Part shown: piece by piece, positions 1 through 7,033 of the stretch
Position numbering within the stretch: the stretch's first letter is position 1
Layout of the letters: each line of letters opens with the position of its first letter
Assembly (NCBI GenBank): GCA_934254725.1
Contig: CAKQLR010000030.1
Span: forward strand, 1 to 22,920
DNA from: an uncultured Clostridia bacterium
GTDB lineage: Bacteria > Bacillota > Clostridia > Christensenellales > Borkfalkiaceae
DNA length: 22,920 bases
Reading direction: 5' to 3'
The notes under the pieces: model-generated
Database searches by the model: none
What the model was told of the DNA's origin: nothing
The model's input: the letters and a program-made list of their open reading frames with translations, nothing else
Position numbers and translations under genes: made by a program

Positions 1-1
1 G

Positions 2-643
2 CTCCCTTTTATAAAAAAAGACATATACGACGCATCTACACTTTCAACCTTCGAGCTGCCAGATGATTTTATTATATCAAACGACCAAAATTTCCTGCAT
101 CCCGTAACATCTGTATCTTATACTGATGATGATCTTGGGTATATATCATTAATTACAACTACAACTGCAAATGATTTTATGCAATTTGCACTAAAACTTA
201 GCAAAGGAGACATCCCAAGATTTTTTATTGGAATAGAAGAAAGAAAAAAGGCAATGCCTCAAAAAAATGAAATTACTCATCATTTTTTAGACTTCTATTG
301 CACACCTCAGTCAACTGATAATAAAATATATCGCTTTAATGATAAATGGAATAAATTATTTCCAAATAAAAAAGAAAAAACGCTTGATATTGTTGTTTCC
401 AATCCTGAATCAATAAAAGTAATTGGAAAAACTAAAGATTCTATCATAGTATCAATCAAAAAGAATGGCTCCAAAATCAATGGCTTTGAAATGGAACCTA
501 ATAAACAATATAATATTAATTTTGGCACTTTGGGAGAAGTATCTGGTGAGGAATATTTTATTAACAAATACTTATCTTTAATTTTACCAAATAAAGAAGA
601 TGAATTAGTAAATAAAATTGCAACAATTATTGCAAATAACTAA
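2..643 (+). CDS. Unknown protein, 5' end cut by the window edge
   Basis: An open frame enters from the left edge and runs without a stop to TAA at 641-643, so the start lies outside the window. The first internal ATG is at 179, but the frame is open upstream of it and encodes plausible protein, so 179 is probably not the true start. I do not recognise the family. The visible 213 residues are charged and hydrophilic, with a lysine- and asparagine-rich C-terminal half and no signal peptide or membrane segment. The gene ends 18 bp before the restriction enzyme gene on the same strand, so the two probably share a transcript. It may be an accessory part of that R-M locus or simply an older neighbour. 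Confidence 0.7.
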   Translation, partial: LPFIKKDIYDASTLSTFELPDDFIISNDQNFLHPVTSVSYTDDDLGYISLITTTTANDFMQFALKLSKGDIPRFFIGIEERKKAMPQKNEITHHFLDFYCTPQSTDNKIYRFNDKWNKLFPNKKEKTLDIVVSNPESIKVIGKTKDSIIVSIKKNGSKINGFEMEPNKQYNINFGTLGEVSGEEYFINKYLSLILPNKEDELVNKIATIIANN

Positions 644-661
644 CTAGGAGGAATACTGCAA

Positions 662-1210
662 ATGAAAAAAGTCTCTGTAACTCTATTGGATGGAACAACG
701 GTATTCGGAGATGAATTTGATGATAACGATTTTCAATCTCTAAAAACTATTTTTAAAAAGTGGTTAAATATAAACACCGATTTAAAACGACTCGGGGGAA
801 GAAATTTGAACGTCCCAGACGTTTTTAGTGAGGCTCTTTTTTGTATTGGATTCGATGCTGTCCGCACTAATGCAACTGCGCATTCATATGATTGTGTAAT
901 TAAAAATACCGGTGAAGGTGTTCAAGTAAAATCTGCATCGATAGACAATGATTGCACCTCTTTTGGTCCAACTTCAACATGGGATAGATTATATTTTGCT
1001 GATTTTGTTCCAAATGGAACAATCGATGGTAACGTATGGTTTTATGAAATTGACTCTAATGATATTTATAGCCTAGTTCTTAATAAAAAGAAAGGTGAAA
1101 CATTTGCAGATCAACAAAAACAGGGACGAAGACCAAGATTTTCCATCAAACAATCTATTATCAAAGCAAAAAATTTACAACCAGTAAAGAAAATGAGTCT
1201 TATAGATTAA
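662..1210 (+). CDS. Type II restriction endonuclease, Bsp6I-like (PD-(D/E)XK)
   Basis: A 182-residue protein that probably cuts double-stranded DNA at the site protected by the adjacent methyltransferases. What is seen: an N-P-D-V-F-S-E segment near residues 50-57, then D77 followed by Q88-V-K90, which fits a PD-(D/E)XK active site with Gln in place of Glu. After that comes an S-F-G-P-x-S-T-W-D stretch near residues 100-108. From memory, this arrangement and the small size resemble the Bsp6I family, which cleaves GCNGC; the specificity here is inference. AGGAGG at 646-651 lies 10 nt before the ATG. The gene is convergent with methyltransferase 1, and their stop codons share a terminator hairpin. 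Another small type II nuclease fold remains possible. Confidence 0.72.
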   Translation: MKKVSVTLLDGTTVFGDEFDDNDFQSLKTIFKKWLNINTDLKRLGGRNLNVPDVFSEALFCIGFDAVRTNATAHSYDCVIKNTGEGVQVKSASIDNDCTSFGPTSTWDRLYFADFVPNGTIDGNVWFYEIDSNDIYSLVLNKKKGETFADQQKQGRRPRFSIKQSIIKAKNLQPVKKMSLID

Positions 1211-1231
1211 AAGAGGGTTAAACCCTCTTTT
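1209..1231. terminator. Bidirectional rho-independent terminator
   Basis: A perfect 11-bp inverted repeat (AAAAGAGGGTT and AACCCTCTTTT) around a single A, with an A-tract on one side and a T-tract on the other, so it can work on both strands. It overlaps the stop codons of both convergent genes, the endonuclease (+) and methyltransferase 1 (-), and should insulate each from antisense read-through of the other. Confidence 0.9.
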
Positions 1232-2228
1232 AATAATTCAAATATAAGTTTTGAGCGTTGTTCAATGCTATTTTTATATTTTTAGCTATTCGCGTGATAA
1301 CAGTTACTGAAACCGAATTCCCCGCTTGTTTATATAAATTCGCATTTGAAACGTTTTCTGGCAATATAAAATCCTTTGGAAATCCTTGCAATCTAAAACA
1401 TTCTTCTGGGGTCAGTTTTCTTATTCCGTTTTTTGTTAATATTAAAGGGACATTATGCCCACCTGTTCCCATATTAGCTGTTAATGTTGGACAAACATTG
1501 CTTTGATTCTCGCGGACATATATTCTTCTCCATTGATACACGGTGTCCGAACGCCTCATTTCTTTTTTTAATTCGTCATAATGATTAAAGTTTTCTGGTG
1601 TGTAATAGTATTTGTTTGCTACATTTGATTCAAAATCTATAATATCAGATAATCTTGTTATCAAAGGCGTTGGTTTTGGAAATTCAAACTCTTTGTATGC
1701 ATTAATATCCCTAAACGCTACAATATATATTCTTTCTCTGTTATGCGGGATATTTCCATACTCCATTGTATTCAACACTTGATATTTAACATAATATCCT
1801 TCTGATTCTAAAGCTTCCAGAATAATTCTAAATGTTTTTCCTCCATCATGTGCGACCAAATTCTTTACATTTTCTAAAAAAATTACTTCTGGCTTTTTAA
1901 CTTTGAATATTCTGGCTAATTGAAAAAACAATACACCTCTCCCTTTTTCATCATCAAAACCTTGTCTATATCCTGCAACCGAAAAAGCTTGACACGGAAA
2001 CCCTGCCAACATAATATTAAAATTTGGTATATCTTCATTAGAGACAATATTAATATCTCTATTATCAACATTAAATTTAAAATTGGCTTTAAATGTCTTT
2101 ATTGGCTCATTATCAAACTCATTTGCATAAACTGTTTTAAATCCATTCTGTGCAAAACCTAAATCTATTCCACCAACACCTGCAAAAAAAGAGGCGCATG
2201 TTAAATTGTCCACATTGCAATACTTCAT
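1230..2228 (-). CDS. DNA C5-cytosine methyltransferase 1 of the left R-M locus
   Basis: Transfers a methyl group from S-adenosylmethionine to C5 of cytosine in a specific DNA site. The 332 residues carry the motifs in canonical order: motif I F-A-G-V-G-G near 15-20, motif IV G-F-P-C-Q with catalytic C79, motif VI E-N-V near 119-121, motif VIII N-R-E-R, a target-recognition segment around C-P-T-L-T-A-N-M-G-T, motif IX with L-Q-G-F-P, and motif X A-G-N-S-V. It is a paralogue of the neighbouring methyltransferase 2 and is transcribed away from it. Its start is preceded by only a weak GAGA ribosome site. Its promoter is followed by a 16-bp palindrome in the 5' untranslated region. It presumably protects against the 662-1210 endonuclease. 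Confidence 0.95.
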   Translation of the reverse strand: MKYCNVDNLTCASFFAGVGGIDLGFAQNGFKTVYANEFDNEPIKTFKANFKFNVDNRDINIVSNEDIPNFNIMLAGFPCQAFSVAGYRQGFDDEKGRGVLFFQLARIFKVKKPEVIFLENVKNLVAHDGGKTFRIILEALESEGYYVKYQVLNTMEYGNIPHNRERIYIVAFRDINAYKEFEFPKPTPLITRLSDIIDFESNVANKYYYTPENFNHYDELKKEMRRSDTVYQWRRIYVRENQSNVCPTLTANMGTGGHNVPLILTKNGIRKLTPEECFRLQGFPKDFILPENVSNANLYKQAGNSVSVTVITRIAKNIKIALNNAQNLYLNY

Positions 2229-2252
2229 ATTTTCTCTAATTAAATATCAATT

Positions 2253-2268
2253 TTGCGGCGCGCCGCAA
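2253..2268. promoter_or_regulatory. 16-bp GC palindrome between the two methyltransferases, candidate operator
   Basis: TTGCGGCGCGCCGCAA is a perfect palindrome in otherwise very AT-rich DNA. It starts about 2 nt downstream of the predicted start of transcription of methyltransferase 1. It holds two GCNGC sites (GCGGC and GCCGC), two overlapping GCGC sites and one GGCGCGCC. If the locus recognises any of these, the methylation state or binding of the enzyme here could regulate methyltransferase 1. It could also form a hairpin in the mRNA leader. Confidence 0.6.
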
Positions 2269-2276
2269 TTTATTTA

Positions 2277-2305
2277 ATAATATCACAGCATACACTTTTT
2301 CGCAA
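2277..2305 (-). promoter_or_regulatory. Predicted promoter of methyltransferase 1
   Basis: On the minus strand: -35 TTGCGA (2300-2305), a 17-bp spacer, and -10 TATTAT (2277-2282) preceded by TGA, giving an extended -10. Transcription would start near 2270 and leave a leader of about 40 nt containing the palindrome. The promoter lies back to back with that of methyltransferase 2. Confidence 0.6.
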
Positions 2306-2330
2306 GCAACTTATAGCTAAATATTTCATC

Positions 2331-2359
2331 TTGATTGTTAAAATAAAGAGTGATATAAT
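2331..2359 (+). promoter_or_regulatory. Predicted leaderless promoter of methyltransferase 2
   Basis: -35 TTGATT (2331-2336), a 17-bp spacer and a perfect -10 TATAAT (2354-2359) preceded by TG one base upstream. Six bases then separate the -10 from ATG at 2366, so the predicted first transcribed base is the A of the start codon. No ribosome binding site is present upstream of the ATG. Confidence 0.75.
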
Positions 2360-2365
2360 ACAATA

Positions 2366-3310
2366 ATGGAAATGAAAGTTGCAAGTCTTTTTAGTGGAAT
2401 TGGCGGAATAGATTTAGGTTTTCAACAAGCCGGTTTCGACATTGTTTGGGCGAATGAGATTGATAAAGAAGCGTGTGTTACATACCGTAATAATTTAGAT
2501 GCTTCAATTCTTAATGAGTGTGATATTAAAACTATTAATCCTCACAATATTCCTAATTTTGATATTTTAGTGGCGGGATTCCCTTGTCAGTCTTTTTCTA
2601 TTGCTGGACGTAAATTAGGTTTTAAAGATCCGCGTGGAAATTTATTCTTTGAAATATCTCGATTTTTAGATATAAAAAGACCTAAGATTGTTTTTCTTGA
2701 AAATGTAGCCAATCTAATAGAACATGATAATGGTAAAACATTTTTAGTAATATATAACACCCTAGCCCAATTTGGATATACTGTAAAATACAAAGTTATA
2801 GATTCGCAACAATATGGAAATGTTCCTCAAACACGCAAAAGAATTTATATTATAGGATTTCAAGATTATGAAATGTGTGCAAAATTTAGATTTCCTGGTG
2901 AAATAAAACTAGAAAAAACGCTAAATGATATTTTTATTCGTAATAAACGACATAGTGAATGTTACTATTATAATTCATCAAATTTTTATTATGAAGATAT
3001 GTTAAAAAAAGTTAAAGATAAAAATTATATATATAAAATTAATGATGATGGTGTTTCTAGTAGAAAATATAACATTTGTCCAACTTTAACCGCTAATATG
3101 GGAACTTTTCCAGATAGAGTACCCATAATACTAGATGATTTTGGCATAAGGCGTATCACTCCACAAGAGTGTCTATTGTTGCAAGGTTTTCCTGATTCAT
3201 ATAAATTCTCAGGTGTTTCTCTAAATGGAGCATATAAGCAATGCGGAAATACTGTAACGGTAAGTGTTATAAAACGCATTGCAGATCAAATAATAAAACT
3301 GTATAAATAA
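2366..3310 (+). CDS. DNA C5-cytosine methyltransferase 2 of the left R-M locus
   Basis: A 314-residue C5-cytosine methyltransferase with motif I F-S-G-I-G-G near 9-14, motif IV G-F-P-C-Q with catalytic C74, E-N-V, motif VIII T-R-K-R, the same C-P-T-L-T-A-N-M-G-T segment as methyltransferase 1, and motif X C-G-N-T-V. The shared recognition-region wording suggests that the two enzymes modify the same or related sites, perhaps one strand each or one as a backup. The ATG at 2366 is chosen because the promoter places it at the 5' end of the mRNA; a second ATG at 2372 is a weaker choice. The last 25 bp overlap the reading-through tail of the antisense recombinase ORF. Confidence 0.95.
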   Translation: MEMKVASLFSGIGGIDLGFQQAGFDIVWANEIDKEACVTYRNNLDASILNECDIKTINPHNIPNFDILVAGFPCQSFSIAGRKLGFKDPRGNLFFEISRFLDIKRPKIVFLENVANLIEHDNGKTFLVIYNTLAQFGYTVKYKVIDSQQYGNVPQTRKRIYIIGFQDYEMCAKFRFPGEIKLEKTLNDIFIRNKRHSECYYYNSSNFYYEDMLKKVKDKNYIYKINDDGVSSRKYNICPTLTANMGTFPDRVPIILDDFGIRRITPQECLLLQGFPDSYKFSGVSLNGAYKQCGNTVTVSVIKRIADQIIKLYK

Positions 3311-4935
3311 TAAAGTAATCTATTTTTTATAGATACACAAAAAGACATGAACGTGTATTTTTGGCGTTTAGGTGTGGTACACCTCAATATAAAAAAAGAA
3401 CACTTGCGTGTTCTTTTTGGCGCGCCTTTGGATAAAATGGACGAATAGTTTTGATAAAAAGAAAAAGCAGATTCGCTCTGCTTTTCTATTTCGATAGTTG
3501 CTTTTGCATCGATAGCAACTGTTTCTGTCGGCGGTGCAAAATTGTATGTGATAATCAATTTATCTTCAAAGAAAATTATTTCTCGAATGAAAGTATTGAC
3601 TATCATTTTCCTAAATTGCAAATCGGTTGAGTTTGCACTGAATTTTGATGATATGTAGTTCTTGATTTGTTCACGCGAGAGATATTGCTGTGTTTTTTGC
3701 TTTTCTTTATCAATCTCAAAATCATATTGATTGATTTGCATCTCAAGTTCTTTCAATCTTGTTTTTGTTTGTTCGGTAATAATGCCTTCTTCTATCGCTT
3801 TGATGATATTGCCTGCGGATTTTTGCGCTTGCGTTTTTTTGTTTTCAAGCAATTTGAGCGAAGAATTGTCTTTCGTTTCTTTTTCAAGAACTGTGTAAAC
3901 CGAATTTGCGATTCTCGTAACGGTTTCATCGTCGGATAAAAATGCCATAGTCGAGTTTATAACCAAATCTTCTATGTAATCTTTTTGTACCGAAGTTGTT
4001 GTGCATTTTTCGCCCTTTCTATGCGAATTGCAAACATAGTAATAATGCACACGTTTTGCCTTGCTAGAACCGCTTGCGCCACTCATTTTCTTTTTACAGA
4101 CACCGCATACCAATTTGCCGGTGAGTATATACTCATAAACTGCTTTTTTGCTACTTGGTGCAATTTTATTTTGTTGATGTATCATTTCGACCTTTCGCCA
4201 CAATTCGTCGGATATTATTTGCGGATATACTTTGTCATATACAATTCCGCCGTGTTCGACCTTGCCGGTGTATTTGAGTTTATGCAACAACTTGAAAATC
4301 GTTCGATTGCTCAAATACTTTTCGTCGTGATATTTGATTCCGCGCTCTTGCAATGACTTTGCGATTTCTTCTGCCGTATATCCTTGCGAATATTTAGTAA
4401 ATATCTCTAAAATCGTGACAGCCTCCTTTTCGTTTATTATATATTTTTGATTGACTACGTCATATCCAAAGACTTTTCTTCCGCCTGTTGCATTGCCTTT
4501 TAGCCAACTCTCATTGAGTCCGCGTCTGACTTTTTGCATAAGTTCTTCGGAAAAGTATTGATTCATACCTTCGAGAAAACATTCCATCATACGTCCTTCG
4601 GGCGTGTCTGTAAGGTTTTCCATTGCCGACATCAATTTAACGTTGTTGTCTTGCAATCGTTTTTTGTTGATAACCGACTCATATTTATTTCTTGCAAATC
4701 TGTCTAATTTGTACACGATGACATAATCCCAATGCTGTTTTTCACTATCACGTATCATTTTTTGAAATGCAGGTCGATTGTCGTTTGTACCTGTCATCGC
4801 TCTATCGATGTATGCATCCAGTATCACCGTGTCGTGTTGTTTTGCATATTCGTGGCACACTCTCAATTGTCCTTCGATTGATTGTTCAGTTTGGCTATCG
4901 CTCGAATATCTCGCGTATATAACTGCTAATTCTCT
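3286..4935 (-). CDS. Large serine recombinase, start codon lost and 3' end run-on
   Basis: A site-specific recombinase of the kind that integrates and excises mobile elements. Visible in order: a resolvase-type catalytic domain beginning A-V-I-Y-A-R-Y-S-S-D, D-R-F-A-R-N, the recombinase DNA-binding domain, a zinc ribbon with two CxxC-type pairs (C-G-V-C and the later cysteines), and a coiled coil. The frame opens after TAA at 4936-4938, yet holds no ATG or GTG before the catalytic serine. The first possible start is TTG at 4866, which would remove that serine. An upstream GTG at 4945 would reach this frame if two bases (GA) were restored in the AAGAGA tract. At the other end the frame crosses a terminator and overlaps methyltransferase 2. 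It is probably inactive, unless a rare start or frameshift is used. Confidence 0.75.
   Translation of the reverse strand, partial: RELAVIYARYSSDSQTEQSIEGQLRVCHEYAKQHDTVILDAYIDRAMTGTNDNRPAFQKMIRDSEKQHWDYVIVYKLDRFARNKYESVINKKRLQDNNVKLMSAMENLTDTPEGRMMECFLEGMNQYFSEELMQKVRRGLNESWLKGNATGGRKVFGYDVVNQKYIINEKEAVTILEIFTKYSQGYTAEEIAKSLQERGIKYHDEKYLSNRTIFKLLHKLKYTGKVEHGGIVYDKVYPQIISDELWRKVEMIHQQNKIAPSSKKAVYEYILTGKLVCGVCKKKMSGASGSSKAKRVHYYYVCNSHRKGEKCTTTSVQKDYIEDLVINSTMAFLSDDETVTRIANSVYTVLEKETKDNSSLKLLENKKTQAQKSAGNIIKAIEEGIITEQTKTRLKELEMQINQYDFEIDKEKQKTQQYLSREQIKNYISSKFSANSTDLQFRKMIVNTFIREIIFFEDKLIITYNFAPPTETVAIDAKATIEIEKQSESAFSFYQNYSSILSKGAPKRTRKCSFFILRCTTPKRQKYTFMSFCVSIKNRLLYYLYSFII
3370..3384. repeat. 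Short hairpin downstream of methyltransferase 2
   Basis: AGGTGT and ACACCT form a 6-bp stem around GGT, just before the stronger terminator hairpin. It has no T-run of its own, so its role is unclear. Confidence 0.4.
3393..3418. terminator. Bidirectional rho-independent terminator
   Basis: AAAAAGAACAC, a 4-nt loop, and GTGTTCTTTTT form a perfect 11-bp stem with A- and T-tracts on both sides. On the plus strand it should end the methyltransferase 2 transcript. On the minus strand it lies inside the open tail of the left recombinase, which implies that the recombinase message normally stops here and that the ORF beyond it is not natural coding sequence. Confidence 0.85.
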
Positions 4936-5001
4936 TTATGGACACTATTATAAATCGAAGAATAGCGCATGAATCGCAATGAAACATACGCTTTTTCGTT
5001 G

Positions 5002-6630
5002 TTATTTGAGTTTATGACGTAAAACGGACGTAATATCAACTTTGTAAACGATTTCTATCGTGCGTTCTTTACCGGTAATTTTCGGTAAGCCGCCGACGAT
5101 CACACGGTCAATAAGTTCATAGCACATTTCGCGGGTAAGCGCAGGAGCATTAAGATACTTTTTTATTGCTTTAATAAAATCATCCGCGGTTTGCTTTGTG
5201 CTTTCAGTCGCTTTTAGATTTTCTTCGAGAGCCTCGATTTCGCCTAACAATGTTTCCCTTTCTGCCGAATATTTGTCTATAAACTCAAAACAGGTTTTTT
5301 CAGGCATTTTACCGTTTACCTTATCTTCGTATACGTTTTGGATAAGCCTTCCTAATTCTTCGACTCGTTTTTGTTTTGATTGCAAACTTTTCTTTGAAGC
5401 CTTCATTGACTTATCGGCAAGTTCGGCATTCTGACGAATAAACTCTTTTTTGATTTCATCTTCGTCAAGCACGATTTTTTGTGCCATTTCTCGTATGTCG
5501 CCAAGGACTATTTCTTCAAGGACAGGGGCAGTTATATGATGTGAGAAACAATATGATTTCCCGTATCGTTTAAGTCGTCCGCAGTCGAAATTATATCTAT
5601 AATCGTTTTTCTTTTTATCCCATACATAGCCCATTTTAAGTTTTCCACCACAATCGGCACAATATAAAAATCCCGAAAGAGGATGAGTAACGCCCATATG
5701 CATTCTTCGACCTCTTGCTCTCGACTTCATTCGTTCTTGCACTTTATCCCAAAGTTCTTGCGATATAATCGGTTCGTGCGTGTTATACACGATAACCCAG
5801 TCGCTTTGGTCTTTACGTATCACCTTGTGGTTTTTATACGAAACCGACGTGAATTTTTGTTGCGCCAAATGTCCGAGATAAGCAATGTTCTTTAAGATAG
5901 GTCTTATTGTTGCTTGCTCCCAGTAAGGGTGTTCGTTGTTGTTATATTTTCTTCCTGTTCTTAAAAATGCAATTCTTCCTGCACTCGGAATATCTTCTTC
6001 GTTGAATTTCGCGGCAATTTTATCCGGACTTATTCCCGAAGCATACATTTCAAAAATTCGCTTTACGACAGGCGCAGTTTCGGGGTCTATCTGAAAGGTT
6101 TTCTTTTCGTCCGTTCCTTTTAAGTAACCGTATGGGGTTCTCGATGCGCTGAATTTTCCCTCGATTGCGTGCGCTCTTTTTACCGCACGAATTTTCTTAC
6201 TCGTATTTGCCGCATGCCACTCGTTAAAAACGTTCATAATGGGCATCATTTCCATTGTTCCGCTGTCACGGTTTTCCGTATCGACGTTATCCTGAATAGC
6301 AATAAAGCGTATGCCGAAGGCGGGGAAAACATAGTCGATATACTGTCCGACTTCTATGTAGTTTCTTCCGAAACGGGATAAGTCTTTTACTATAATCGTG
6401 TTGATTACGCCTGTTTTGGCATCGTCTAACAATCGTTGCACGCTCGGGCGTTGGAAAGTCGTGCCCGAAATACCGTCGTCGATATACTCGTCGTAAATTT
6501 GGAATCCGTGTTCAAGTGCATACTTGCGAAGTATCGATCTTTGGTTCTCGATAGACAATGACTCGCCTTGTCGTTCATCTTCTTGGGAAAGCCTTAAATA
6601 TAAACCTGCAATGTAGTTTTTTGTTTTCAT
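5002..6630 (-). CDS. Large serine recombinase, TnpX/TndX-like, intact
   Basis: Catalyses integration and excision of a mobile element through a covalent 5'-phosphoserine link. The 542 residues show a full resolvase domain with catalytic S15 in Y-L-R-L-S, then D-L-S-R-F-G-R-N near 83-90 and the recombinase domain to about residue 300. A zinc ribbon follows with C324, C327, C350 and C361, then a long coiled coil at about 385-500 and a short C-terminal tail. Length and order are normal for the family, and there is no sign of damage. AGGAG lies 9 nt before the ATG, with almost the same leader as the TnpW-like gene just upstream, which points to a shared transcript. It is unlike the left recombinase in sequence and is not a duplicate of it. 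Confidence 0.95.
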   Translation of the reverse strand: MKTKNYIAGLYLRLSQEDERQGESLSIENQRSILRKYALEHGFQIYDEYIDDGISGTTFQRPSVQRLLDDAKTGVINTIIVKDLSRFGRNYIEVGQYIDYVFPAFGIRFIAIQDNVDTENRDSGTMEMMPIMNVFNEWHAANTSKKIRAVKRAHAIEGKFSASRTPYGYLKGTDEKKTFQIDPETAPVVKRIFEMYASGISPDKIAAKFNEEDIPSAGRIAFLRTGRKYNNNEHPYWEQATIRPILKNIAYLGHLAQQKFTSVSYKNHKVIRKDQSDWVIVYNTHEPIISQELWDKVQERMKSRARGRRMHMGVTHPLSGFLYCADCGGKLKMGYVWDKKKNDYRYNFDCGRLKRYGKSYCFSHHITAPVLEEIVLGDIREMAQKIVLDEDEIKKEFIRQNAELADKSMKASKKSLQSKQKRVEELGRLIQNVYEDKVNGKMPEKTCFEFIDKYSAERETLLGEIEALEENLKATESTKQTADDFIKAIKKYLNAPALTREMCYELIDRVIVGGLPKITGKERTIEIVYKVDITSVLRHKLK

Positions 6631-6635
6631 AGTGT

Positions 6636-6836
6636 TTAACTCCTGTTTTTGTAATAGTTATTTGCTGCAATTTTCTTCATAGAATTATCAAAATCCCGAT
6701 TGCCGTTAAAGTATCTCTGAACTCGATAGGTTTTACCGCCTATAATTCTTTTTTTGATAGCAGAAGGGGAAAAGATATAGCAGCTGTCGAAATTCTCATC
6801 TTCCAACAAAAATACTTTTTTTACGTTTGTTTCCAT
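6636..6836 (-). CDS. Small TnpW-like element protein
   Basis: A 66-residue protein ending 5 bp before the serine recombinase gene. The frame is open to an ATG at 6962, but the start at 6836 is preferred: AGGAG at 6846-6850 lies 9 nt upstream, matching the spacing of the recombinase gene, whereas the 6962 ATG has no good ribosome site and adds a basic, low-complexity leader. The I-G-G-K-T-Y-R-V core near residue 33 resembles the small TnpW-type proteins that accompany serine recombinases in clostridial transposons; their role is not well established. A helper or regulator of excision is inference. Confidence 0.65.
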   Translation of the reverse strand: METNVKKVFLLEDENFDSCYIFSPSAIKKRIIGGKTYRVQRYFNGNRDFDNSMKKIAANNYYKNRS

Positions 6837-6941
6837 AACATTCAACTCCTTTTTTAGATTTTTTTGTTTTAGATTTGTCTTTCGACGGAAACGAAAAAAA
6901 CGATAACGTATCAGGGTTTTGCCTGCTATTTGTCTTAATTC

Positions 6942-6990
6942 TTTTCCGTCAAGGGTTGCCATAGCAATGCACTTTACCCTTGACGAAAAA
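6942..6990. repeat. Inverted repeat between Rep and the TnpW-like gene
   Basis: CGTCAAGGGT (6947-6956) and ACCCTTGACG (6976-6985) are perfect inverted copies about 19 nt apart. The pairing continues after one mismatch through TTTT and AAAA, giving about 14 paired bases. It could be an mRNA hairpin that uncouples rep from the recombinase genes, a regulator site, or a nicking structure. There is no T-run directly after the stem on the minus strand. Confidence 0.65.
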
Positions 6991-7033
6991 GACGTTCTCG
7001 TTTACGCTTTCCGACTCGAAAGACATAAAGTTT

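Noticed and set aside
4864..4866. TTG as the start of the left recombinase
   Set aside because: It would remove the catalytic serine, and clearly homologous coding sequence continues upstream to 4935.
3286..6630. The two serine recombinases as a tandem duplication
   Set aside because: Their sequences differ throughout, including the catalytic start and zinc ribbon spacing, so they have separate origins.
6837..6962. A 42-residue N-terminal extension of the TnpW-like protein
   Set aside because: It has no ribosome site, a basic low-complexity composition, and overlaps one arm of an inverted repeat.
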